From NCBI RefSeq assembly GCF_003201865.1, contig NZ_QJJJ01000023.1, forward strand, positions 1-64,000: DNA of 64,000 nt, read 5' to 3'. Below, piece after piece: positions 41,201 through 49,860 of the stretch (its first letter is position 1; every line of letters starts with the position of its first letter). The notes beneath the pieces were generated by a model that did no database searches, was not told the origin of the DNA, and saw only the letters and a list, made by a program, of their open reading frames with translations. This DNA comes from Methylobacterium sp. B4 (GTDB lineage: Bacteria; Pseudomonadota; Alphaproteobacteria; Rhizobiales; Beijerinckiaceae). The translations under genes and the position numbers were made by a program.

Positions 41201-42222
41201 ACACGCTCGCCACGATCGAGCAGATCCAGATGGGCGAGGATGTCACGCCCTACGCGCTGGTCGCCAACGGCACGGCGGCCGTCGACATCGTGGTGGGGAC
41301 GGCCGGCGTCGATAGTCTCAGCGGAGGCGCGGGGAACGACCTCGTCTTCGCGGGAGCAGGGAACGACGCCATCCTGTGGCGGACGGGTGACGGCCGCGAC
41401 TTCGTCGATGGCGGCGCCGGCACCGACAGCTTCCGGATCATGAACGGAACCGGTCTCGTCCAGCAGCTCACGCTGACTCAGGCCCGGTCGCAGTTCGCGA
41501 ACCTGTCGTTCCGCGACGACACGCAGACCGTGGTCGTGCGCAACGGGGTCGCGATCGCCGAGCTCAAGAACGTCGAGGGGGTCGTCGTGAACAGCGTCGC
41601 GACCGGCGCGCCCGTGGTCACGGATCCGACGCCGACGAACGGGCTCGTCTCGCCGACCGAGGGCCAGCCCCTCGGCGCGCTGGTCGCCAGCATCCAAGAC
41701 GCCGACGGACTTGGGACCTTCTCGCCGCGCTGGCAGCAATCGGGGGACAACGGCCAGACTTGGACGGACATCGCCGGCGCCGCCGCCGGCACGCTCAACT
41801 ACACACCCACTCAAGCCCAGGTCGGGGACGTGCTGCGGCTCCGCGTGAGCTTCACTGACGGCGCGGGAAATCCGGAGGTGCTGTTCTCGGCGCCGACCGG
41901 CGTCGTAGGGGATAATTTCACGGGCACGGCGCTCAACAGGACCTTCAACGGCACGGCCGGCGACGACATCGCCAACGGCGCCGACACCGCGTTCTTCGGA
42001 ATCCAGCCGAACGACACGATGAATGGCGGGGCCGGCAACGACGTACTGAACGGCCGCGGCGGCGCCGACACGTTCATCCAGACCAGCACCGATGGGCGCG
42101 ACCGCGTCGATGGCGGGGCCGGCATCGACACCTATCAGTTGAACGGCGTCGCGGGGTCTGAGCTCTTCCGCATCTACAGCCGGTCGGCCTGGTTGGACGT
42201 CACCGGCAACACGCAGGCGTAA
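38242..42222 (+). pseudogene. Middle segment of the interrupted peroxidase: RTX calcium-binding repeats and Ig-like modules
   Basis: In-frame continuation between the TAG at 38239-38241 and a TAA at 42220-42222; an internal ATG at 38296 is the first possible restart, with no good ribosome site. It encodes a carbohydrate-binding-like module (SFEDLALVAGQEG), several blocks of GGxGxDxhx nonapeptides (for example DGIWGDAGNDRIESGAGVD, GGAGDDIITDSG) that bind calcium in a beta-roll, the WRHNDTLIGDD region common in haem peroxidase-RTX proteins, and Ig-like modules (ADGDDSSTLVATLVSR, DADGLGTFSPRWQQSGDNG). No frameshift occurs over almost 4 kb. If translated alone it would have no catalytic or export function. 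Confidence 0.75.
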
Positions 42223-45200
42223 CTCGCCGCCGGCACCGAGATCGTGGTCACCCGCAACGGCACCGGCGCCGCCGCGATCGTCGCCGAACTCGACAACATC
42301 GAGGAGATCCGCGTCAACACGCTCCAAGTGACATCGCCCGGCGGCCAAAGCGGCGGCACCAACGGCGGCGACACGATCCAGGTGATCGGCAGCTTCACCG
42401 GCACGAGCCTCAACTTCAGCACCATCACCATCGACGGCTCGTCCGGCGATGACACCGTGGACATGACCGCCCTCGCCTCGGCCCACCGCATCGTCTTCCG
42501 CTCGAACGGGGGGCACGACACCATCGTCGGCACCCTGCGGCCGCAGGACGTGATCGAATTGCCGGCCGGCTCGAACCGGGCCGACTACGTCACGACCGCG
42601 GGCGCGAACGGCATGACGACCCTCTCCAACGGGTCGCACACGGTCACCTTCTCGGCCGCAGGCGGCATGCCGCGGATCGCGGTCGAGGCGGGTGCCGACG
42701 GCGGGGAGGGAGAGGGCGTCACCGGCGCCTTCGCCTACACGGCGGCCGACATCGCCGGGCTGGAGGCGCTGGTGCGCGGCCAGCGCCCGGACAATGCGGG
42801 CGACGACGACGTGCCGACGGGCTACCGCGAGCTCAGCGGGCACGGCAACAACCTCGACCACCCGACCTGGGGCAGCGCCGACCAAGCCTTCATCCGCCTG
42901 ACGCAGGCCCGCTACGGCGAGCCCGACGCCAACGGCAACCGGGCCATCAACCCGATCTTCGACGGCCTCGACGCGCGCACCATCAGCAACATCCTCGGCA
43001 CGCAGGAGGCCGGCCTGCCCAAGGCCGGAAACGACGCCAACATCTTCTTCATGGCGATGGGCCAGTACATCGACCACGGGCTCGACTTCCTGCCCAAGGG
43101 CGGCAACGGCTCGATCGTGATCGGCGCGCCCGGCGGCGGGGCGCCGGGCTCGAACAACCCGGCCGACCTCACCCGCGGCACCGTCCTCGGCCTCGACGCC
43201 GACGGCATCCCGCAGCACAAGAACCAGACCTCGCCCTACATCGACCAGAACCAGGCCTACGGCTCCAACGCGATGGTCGGCCAGTTCCTGCGGGAGAGCG
43301 ACGGGGCGCAGGGCGTCGGCATGCGGCTCCTGGCGGGGGCACCGGACCCGTCCAACCCCGCCTTCAACCTGCTGCCGACGCTGCGCGAGCTGGTCAATCA
43401 CCACTGGCAAGCCGACACGATCTTCGAGGGACCGAATGGGCCGATCAGCTTCCGGACCTACTACACCAACTTCGCCCTGTCGGAGGGGGTGACGGGCACC
43501 CTGTTCAACACGGAGACCGGCGCCTTCGACCCGCAGGTGCTCACCAAGCTCGTGGGCGACTTCATGGGCTCGGGTCACCCGCTGCTGCTCGACACCAACC
43601 CCTTCATCAGCGTCCTCGACCACTTCGTCGCTGGCGACGGACGGGCCAACGAAAACTTCGCCCTCACCTCGATCCACACGATCTGGGCGCGCAACCACAA
43701 CTACCACGTCGAGAAGCTGCTCGAATCCGGCTTCCAGGGCACGCCCGAGCAGGTGTTCCAGGCCGCCAAGATGGTCAACGAGGCGGAGTACCAGCGCGTC
43801 GTCTTCGACGAGTACCTGGAGACGCTGATCGGCGGCCTGCGCTCGGACGGCACGCACGGCTTCGAGGCTTACGATCCGAGCGTGGATGCCGCGATCAGCC
43901 ACGAGTTCGCGGCGGCGGTGTTCCGCTTCGGCCACTCCCTGATCGGGCAGACGCTGAACGTGAAGGATGCCGACGGCGAGACCGTTCCGGTCAGCCTGTT
44001 CGACGCCTTCCTCAACCCGAGCAACGACCCCTCGGTGTTCACGGGGCCGCTGCCTCCCGGCTACGTGCCCCAGCCGGGCTACGCCCAGTACGGTGTCGGC
44101 GGCATCATCGGCGGCACCATCGAGCAGGCGGCCGAGGATGTCGACTTCAATATCGTCGACGCGGTCCGCAACGACCTCGTGCGCATCCGGGCCGACCTGT
44201 TCGCCTTCAACGTGGCCCGCGGCTGGGACGTCGGGCTCGGCACCCTCAACCAGATCCGGGCCGATCTTGCCGCCTCCACCAATCCCTACATCCGGGACGC
44301 GGTGGGCTTCGCCGGCGGCGACCTCTCGCCCTACGCCTCCTGGGAGGACTTCCAGGCGCGCAACGGCCTCAGCGACGCGGTGATCGGGCAGTTCCGGCAG
44401 GCCTACCCGGACCTCGTCCTTGCCGCCGCCGATATCGCGGCCTTCCGGGCGATCAACGGGGACATCGCCATCGCGATGCAGGCCGACGGGACCGGCGTCG
44501 TGAAGGGCATCGACCGGCTCGATCTCTGGGTCGGCGGGCTTGCCGAGAAGCACATCAATGGCGGCGTCGTCGGCCAGACCTTCTGGGTCGTGCTGCACGA
44601 GCAGTTCGACCGGCTGCAGGACGGCGACCGCTTCTACTATCTGGAGCGCTTCGACAACTTCGACTTCTACGAAAACTTCGTCGACGGCCAGGAATTCTCG
44701 GACATCATTGCCCGCAACACCGGCCTGACCGTCCTGCCGGAACACATCTTCGAGGTGTCCGACGAGGACGGGCCGGGGACGGAGCCCGGCGACGACGATG
44801 ACGACGACGGCGCCACCGATCCCGTGGGCGGCGGCGAAGATGGCGAAGACGACGACGGCCCGACCGATCCGGTCGGCGGTGGCGACGATGACGATGACGA
44901 CGATGACGACGGCGTGACGGACCCTGTCGGTGACGGTGAAGGGGACGATGACGACGACGGGGAAGGAGACGGCGACGGGACGACCGACCCTGTCGGCGGT
45001 GGCGACGATGGCGAGGACGACGGTGAGGACGGACCCGGCACCGATCCCGGCACCAACCCGCCCGTGAACCATCCTCCCGGCGTGATCGCCGGCGGCCCGA
45101 GCGGGGACGTCCTCAACGGCACGGCCGGGGCGGATACCATCCTCGGCCTGGACGGCGACGACAACATCCTCGCCGGCGGCGGTGCCGACGTGGTCCGGGC

Positions 45201-45978
45201 CGGGGCGGGCAACGACTTCGTCGATGCCGGCGAGGGCCGGGACGTGGTGTTCGCCGGGGACGGCGACGACGATGTCCTCGCCGGGGGCGGCGCCGACATG
45301 GTGTACGGCGACGGCGGCAACGACCGCATCCTCGCTGGCGCCGGCAACGACCTCGTGACCGCCGGCGCCGGTCGGGACACGGTCATCGGCGGCGAGGGCG
45401 ACGACCTGCTCGTGGCGGAGACCGGCGACGGCGACGACACCTACTGGGGCGACGAGATGGGCGGCGGCTTAGGCAGCGACACGCTCGACATGGCGGCCAT
45501 CACCGCCAACATCGCGGTCAACCTCGGGACGGGTCTGGCCGGACGCGGCAGCGCGACGAGCACCCAGTCGGGTCGCGACGTGCTCTGGGGCGTCGAGAAC
45601 GTGGTCACCGGTTCCGGCGACGACGACATCACGGCAAGCGAGGCCGTGAACGTGATGGACGGTGGGGAGGGAAGCGACACCTACCGCTTCGGCTCCGCGG
45701 CGGCCGCGAACGGCGACACCATCGAGAGCTTCCAGCCGGGCGACAAGATCGATTTCAGCGCGATCGATGCCGATGCCGGACTGGCCGGGAACCAAGCCTT
45801 CACGCTCGCGAGCGGTGCCGCCTTCACGGGAGTCGGACAACTCCTGGTGACGCAGGAGACGCGGGACGACGGGGACTACGTCGTCGTCCAGGGCAACACG
45901 GCCGGCGACGCCTCCCCCGAGTTCAAGCTGTCCATCAAGGGCAACACGGCTCCCACGGCGGCGGACTTCACGCTCTGA
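42223..45978 (+). pseudogene. C-terminal segment of the interrupted peroxidase: second haem peroxidase domain, acidic linker, RTX repeats
   Basis: Same frame again after the TAA, about 1,250 codons, with a possible restart at GTG 42244. It contains a second complete peroxidase domain: distal His in MGQYIDHGLDF, Arg/Glu in GDGRANENFAL with HNYHVEKL, proximal His in VFRFGHSLIG. An acidic Asp/Gly linker (about 44760-45060) carries repeated TDPVGGG units, then come RTX nonapeptides (GADTILGLDGDDNILAGGG and further) and a C-terminal domain ending APTAADFTL, a typical type I secretion signal region. All catalytic residues are intact, so the loss is caused only by the upstream stops. Confidence 0.8.
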
Positions 45979-46038
45979 TCCGGGTCGGGCCCCGGCCAGG
46001 GGCCCGGCCCACTTGCCTGACGAGGGGGAGTGCCAGCC

Positions 46039-47277
46039 ATGCGTTCCAGAGATCAGAAGAAGCTCGCACAGCAGAGATGTGCCGAGCAGCTCACCCGAAG
46101 CTTCCGGGCACCCTTCTTCTTCCTGTTCGGGATGTCGGGCATCATCAACATCCTGGCTTTGACCGGCTCCTTCTACATGCTGCAGGTCTACGACCGGGCC
46201 CTGCCGAGCGGAAGCCTGCCGACGCTCATCGGCCTGTCGATCCTCGCCATCGGCCTCTACCTGGCGCAGGGCCTGTTCGACGTTCTTCGCTCGCAGATCC
46301 TGGTTCGCCTCGGAGCCCAGCTCGATCGCCGTGTCGCCCCGCTGGCGCAGCGGGTCGGGATCGACATGCCGCGCTTCGGCTTCTCGACCGCGGAGGCGAT
46401 GGAGCGCGGCCGCGACGTCGACACGGTGCGCGGCTTCCTCGGCAGCCCGGGCCTGGTCGCCCTGTTCGATCTGCCGTGGGTGCCGGTCTTCCTCGTCTTC
46501 GTCTACATCCTTCACCCGTATCTCGGTGCGCTCACCGTGGCGGGCGCGGTCGTCCTCGCTCTCTTGACGGTTCTGGCCGAGCTCCTGACCCGGCGGTGGA
46601 CCGCAGCGACGCAGCAGGCCGTGGTGGCGCGCAACGCCATCGCGGATTCGAACGCGCGCAGCGCCGACGTGCTCAAGGCGATGGGCTTCGCCGACCGTGC
46701 GGTGGACCGCTACCGCCGCGCCAACGACGAGCACCTCGAACTCCAGACCCGCACCACCGATGTCAGCGGCACGTTCGGGGCGGTTTCACGCGTCCTGCGC
46801 ATGATCCTGCAATCGGCGGTGCTTGGGCTCGGCGCCTACCTCGTCATCGGCGGCGAGCTGTCCGCCGGGGCCATCATCGCCGCCTCGATCACGTCGGCCC
46901 GTGCCCTGGCGCCCATCGACCAAGCGATCGGCAATTGGAAGGTCATCCTAGCTGCCCGGACCGCCTTCCGGCGCCTGAAGGAGACCGTAGTTCTTGATCC
47001 GGCGCTACCGGAGAGGACCGCGCCGCATCGACGCCTGAGTTCCAGCGTGGACGAACAGGTTTGCTCGACCTTGAACGAGCGTGAGAAGGACATTCTCCGA
47101 CTAGTCGCGTTCGGCTTCACGAGTAAGGAGATTGCCGATCGGCTCGCGGCGACACCCAAGACCGTTGAGACCCAGAAGGCGCGGGCCTGTACCAAGCTCG
47201 GGCTCGCGAGTCGGGCACAGATTGTTCAATTCGCGATCCTTCAAGGCTGGTTGTATGGAGAAATTCCTGTGCGCTGA
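46039..47277 (+). CDS. Truncated type I secretion ABC transporter fused to a LuxR-type DNA-binding domain
   Basis: A 412-residue chimera. Residues 1-325 are the transmembrane half of a PrtD-type type I secretion ATPase (FFFLFGMSGIINILALTGSF, YMLQVYDRALPSGSLPTLIG, PWVPVFLVFVYILHPYLG, GAYLVIGGELSAGAIIAA, NWKVILAARTAFRRLKE). The nucleotide-binding domain that should follow is absent. At about residue 330-340 the protein switches to a LuxR/NarL-type helix-turn-helix (344-404: LNEREKDILRLVAFGFTSKE, KTVETQKARACTKLGLASR). The junction is near 47020-47060, where composition also drops. ATG 46039 follows GGGGGAG. It cannot power export by itself and a membrane-tethered regulator is the only conceivable function; more likely a deletion product. 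Confidence 0.85.
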   Translation: MRSRDQKKLAQQRCAEQLTRSFRAPFFFLFGMSGIINILALTGSFYMLQVYDRALPSGSLPTLIGLSILAIGLYLAQGLFDVLRSQILVRLGAQLDRRVAPLAQRVGIDMPRFGFSTAEAMERGRDVDTVRGFLGSPGLVALFDLPWVPVFLVFVYILHPYLGALTVAGAVVLALLTVLAELLTRRWTAATQQAVVARNAIADSNARSADVLKAMGFADRAVDRYRRANDEHLELQTRTTDVSGTFGAVSRVLRMILQSAVLGLGAYLVIGGELSAGAIIAASITSARALAPIDQAIGNWKVILAARTAFRRLKETVVLDPALPERTAPHRRLSSSVDEQVCSTLNEREKDILRLVAFGFTSKEIADRLAATPKTVETQKARACTKLGLASRAQIVQFAILQGWLYGEIPVR

Positions 47278-47719
47278 TAAAGAAGAGGATGTTCTGCAAG
47301 ATTCGCTGGGCAGCGATTCGGCCGTTGCTCGCACGCCTCACGTCTCGGAAGCTCCGCAACAGTCTCGCCGCAGCCGTCTACAAGGACGATTTAGCCGTCG
47401 CTTCCTGGCAGGGGCAAATCTAGCAATCAGAATTGGCCGGCGTGGGCCATAGGCTGTTGCGAGCGCATCCGCTTTCACTTGTAGAAAAATCCTTTTTTGT
47501 TCGAACACAAGGTTTCGTTGCTGGCGCAAGGCAGCCTTGGAACAGCAGCCCAATCGAGATAGCGAGGTCCCAGACGTGTCCGGTTTAGGCGAGGGGCATG
47601 CACCCTGGGTTCAAGGCTTTCCCCATTACGTCCTTGGACATCGCAGGGCGCGCGCGGTCTAACTGTTTGATTCCAGGGTTTGATGGTGCAGTCTCCCCGT
47701 CGGCGTGCAGGGACGCGCT
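47278..47719. other. Low-information stretch between the chimera gene and the transposase remnant
   Basis: About 440 bases with no convincing gene. Composition is more A/T-rich than the chromosome around it. It may contain the end of the fragment that brought the LuxR-type domain and, near 47600-47720, the left end of an IS481-type element; I could not define the terminal inverted repeat. Confidence 0.4.
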
Positions 47720-48004
47720 ATGGGCCCGGTTCTTCACGGCAGCGCCAAGACGACGGAGGCGATCCGTTGAGCGATCCAGCATCGTCAAGCGAGCCTGAGG
47801 ACGCTCTCGAAGCGCTACGGGATCAATCCGAAGACGGTTGCCCAGTGGCGGCAACGGACCTCTGTCGCCGACCAGCGCACAGGCCGGAAGCATCCGCATT
47901 CGACGGTGCTGTCGCCGGAGGATGAGGCGGTCGTCGTCGCCTTTCGCCGTCACACCCTCCTGCCGCTGGATGACTGCCTCTCTGCGCTCCAGGCCACGAT
48001 CCCG
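47720..48004 (+). pseudogene. IS481-family transposase, N-terminal remnant
   Basis: The frame from ATG 47720 reads MGPVLHGSAKTTEAIR, TGA stop at 47768-47770, then AIQHRQASLRTLSKRYGI, NPKTVAQWRQRTSVADQ and HTLLPLDDCLSALQATIPH, which is the standard N-terminal helix-turn-helix region of IS481-type transposases. The sequence is cut near 48004, where it runs straight into an inverted tRNA-Arg fragment; the catalytic DDE domain is missing. The joint shares GCACC-GAC with the normal continuation, suggesting microhomology. Inactive. Confidence 0.8.
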
Positions 48005-48053
48005 CACCCGACACGATTCGAGCGTGTGACCTTTGCCTGAGGAGGGCTACGCT
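48004..48053 (-). repeat. Inverted fragment of the tRNA-Arg 3' half
   Basis: These 50 bases are the reverse complement of 48167-48216 in the tRNA gene, with 46 of 50 positions matching by direct comparison (differences at 48022, 48039, 48040 and 48048). It is a second, opposite-facing copy of the anticodon-to-acceptor region, where integrases of this type recombine, so it may be an old attachment site. It cannot encode a tRNA. Confidence 0.8.
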
Positions 48054-48143
48054 ACCATCCCTTTGAGCGACCGAGGCATTTCATCGCCCTGCACAGCGCC
48101 GTTGCGTAGCGCCTTGAGTTGGGCTACTCACGGGTCACGGTCA

Positions 48144-48220
48144 GCACCCGTAGCTCAGCTGGATAGAGCGTTGCCCTCCGAAGGCAAAGGTCACACGTTC
48201 GAATCGTGTCGGGTGCGCCA
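48144..48220 (+). tRNA. tRNA-Arg (anticodon CCG)
   Basis: A 77-base gene that folds as a full cloverleaf: acceptor GCACCCG paired with CGGGTGC, D-stem GCTC/GAGC with AGCTGGATA loop, anticodon stem TTGCC/GGCAA with loop CTCCGAA (anticodon CCG, Arg), T-stem ACACG/CGTGT with TTCGAAT loop, discriminator G and encoded CCA. Its 3' part is duplicated at 63544-63591, so it is the insertion site of the island that follows; the gene is restored intact by the element's att sequence. Confidence 0.97.
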
Positions 48221-48221
48221 A
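48174..48221 (+). repeat. Left attachment site (attL) of the island
   Basis: A 48-base segment covering the tRNA anticodon loop to the CCA, identical to 63544-63591. It is a direct repeat spaced 15,370 bases apart and borders the island carrying the tyrosine integrase, as expected for site-specific integration into a tRNA 3' end. Confidence 0.93.
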
Positions 48222-48222
48222 T

Positions 48223-48253
48223 CATAAGCCATTGTTTTTGCTTATGGTTTTTT
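48223..48253 (+). terminator. Intrinsic terminator after tRNA-Arg
   Basis: A 7-bp stem (48223-48229 with 48240-48246) around a T-rich loop is followed directly by GTTTTTT. It begins three bases after the tRNA CCA and lies within the island, so the element brings its own terminator for the tRNA. Confidence 0.75.
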
Positions 48254-48327
48254 GACCCTTCCGGAAGCTCCATCTAGCGTTCGTGAACAGCCTGTCACGC
48301 TTTGTCACAAGCGACGGGTCACGAATC

Positions 48328-49368
48328 ATGGCAGCTATCCGAAAGCGGGGACGTTCCTGGCAGGTTCAGGTGCGGCATGTCGGCTTTCCCACTCGCTCGA
48401 AATCGTTCTCTTCCAAGGCCGCTGCGATAGCTTGGGCACAGGCTCGGGAACGCGACTATGCTCCGACTGATGACCCCATTGAGCGGCCCGCAGGCGATAG
48501 CTTGACGGTCGGGGAACTGTTGCAGCGGTATCAGACTGAGGTCACCGCGCTCAAACGGGGCTACGCTTCGGAGAACTGCCGAATCAACAACATGCTTGGG
48601 CATCCCGTAGCCACCGCCTCAGTCACGAATATCACATCAAGGCACTTCGCCGAATATCGAAACAATCGGCTGAAGAAAGTCGGAGCCGATACCGTGAGAC
48701 GTGAACTAACGATCTTTCGCCACTGCTTCGAGATCGCGAGGAAAGAATGGGATATACACGTTGCCAAGAATCCATTGCATGATATCCGGTTTCCTGCGCC
48801 GGGGCTCCCCCGTGAAGAGAGACTTTCGGAATCTGGTGCCGCCAATCTTTACCGAGAAATTGGAGCAATACGTAACCAACATATCGCATCTGTTATAGTA
48901 CTAGCTATAGAGACAGGTATGCGCCGAGGCGAATTACTTTCGCTTCGCTGGAGGGAGGTTGATCTCGAAAAGGGGACGGTGCGTCTACTTCAAACGAAAA
49001 ACGGCAGGCCGCGGACAATTCCACTAACTCCAAGAGCTATAGAAGAGTTAAAGCGCATTGAGCGAAAAGGCGAGAGCATCTTTCAGGTATCAGGCAACGC
49101 AGTTCAGCTTTGCTGGAACCGTATACGTGTTCGCGCAGGTCTAGGAACGTTGCGTTTCCACGATCTTAGACACGAAGCGATAAGCCGGTTCTTCGAGTTA
49201 GGACTTAGCGTACCCGAAGTCGCCCTAATCAGCGGCCACCGTGACACAAAGATGCTCATGAGATATACGCATATTAGACCTGAAATTCTTAGTCGCAAGC
49301 TTTCACAGCTGACTGAAAGCGGTGCAAGTTCCCACCTTAATGGTACCTCGCCTGACACAAGCAGCTAA
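48328..49368 (+). CDS. int: Tyrosine-type site-specific integrase
   Basis: A 346-residue phage-type integrase. The arm-binding N-terminus (AAIRKRGRSWQVQVRHVG) precedes a SAM-like core-binding domain (about 60-160) and the catalytic domain with Arg199 (ETGMRRGELLSLRW), Lys224 (LQTKNGRPR), His278-Arg281 (FHDLRHE), His304 (SGHRDTKMLMRYTH) and nucleophile Tyr313, a complete set. Start at ATG 48328 was chosen because the arm domain begins here and a homologous degraded copy past attR starts at the same point; an upstream ATG at 48283 is possible. It lies just inside attL, facing into the island, and presumably integrates and excises the element at tRNA-Arg. Confidence 0.95.
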   Translation: MAAIRKRGRSWQVQVRHVGFPTRSKSFSSKAAAIAWAQARERDYAPTDDPIERPAGDSLTVGELLQRYQTEVTALKRGYASENCRINNMLGHPVATASVTNITSRHFAEYRNNRLKKVGADTVRRELTIFRHCFEIARKEWDIHVAKNPLHDIRFPAPGLPREERLSESGAANLYREIGAIRNQHIASVIVLAIETGMRRGELLSLRWREVDLEKGTVRLLQTKNGRPRTIPLTPRAIEELKRIERKGESIFQVSGNAVQLCWNRIRVRAGLGTLRFHDLRHEAISRFFELGLSVPEVALISGHRDTKMLMRYTHIRPEILSRKLSQLTESGASSHLNGTSPDTSS

Positions 49369-49860
49369 ATCAGCCAGAAGCGCACCCGAATTAGTTTAGT
49401 AGGCTGTTACAACCGGTCATCGCGTTGCATGGGTTGGACGACGACATGAAACACCGTCCTTATCAATGCTGAGCGGTGCGATTGAGCGGTTTCCTCGCTA
49501 CAACATCGACCCACCCCGTCAGCATTCTACAGTCATATAGACCGCCATCGTAGCTTACGCATTATCAAGGGTCACGCTCTGTCGAGCCAAAAGCGTCTAA
49601 AATCGCAAATCATCCGCGGCCATATTATCGGCAATTTCCGAGACAGTCGACAAACGATCCTGCCCAGATCGCGCCAGCTTAGCTAGTATATTAAATTGAA
49701 CATCTCTCTGACATAGTTCCTCCACTGAGCGCCCCACATCTGGCGCTCGGCACCAGTTATCAGCAACGCAGAACGCCCTAGCATCTATTGTAGTGAGAGA
49801 AGCCATTCTATCACGAGCGTTAGATTAGAGCGGTAATGACAGATATTACAGAGAGATCAA
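49369..49860. other. Region between integrase and replication protein
   Basis: About 490 A/T-richer bases. A short minus-strand frame (49597-49806) is listed separately. Two nearby copies of TGAGCGGT (in TGAGCGGTGCGATTGAGCGGTTT near 49469-49491, split here by description only) could be iteron-like, and the location next to a replication gene makes an origin possible but unproven. Confidence 0.3.
49597..49806 (-). CDS. Possible small protein divergent from the replication gene
   Basis: A 69-residue frame starting MASLTTIDARAFCVADNWC and ending AADNMAADDLRF-like acidic residues, on the strand opposite to the replication gene. Its position suits a small regulator of the element, but there is no clear ribosome site or recognised helix-turn-helix. 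Weak call. Confidence 0.3.
   Translation of the reverse strand: MASLTTIDARAFCVADNWCRAPDVGRSVEELCQRDVQFNILAKLARSGQDRLSTVSEIADNMAADDLRF

Noticed and set aside
44800-45060. Tandem repeat DNA as a regulatory element
   Set aside because: It encodes the Asp/Gly linker of the peroxidase in frame; coding explains it.
40234-45072. 1,612-residue minus-strand open frame
   Set aside because: Antisense to the RTX/peroxidase gene, Val/Gly/Ala-rich as expected from its GC-rich repeats.
48004-48053. Possible antisense tRNA gene
   Set aside because: Only about 50 bases of the cloverleaf in reverse orientation; the 5' half is missing.
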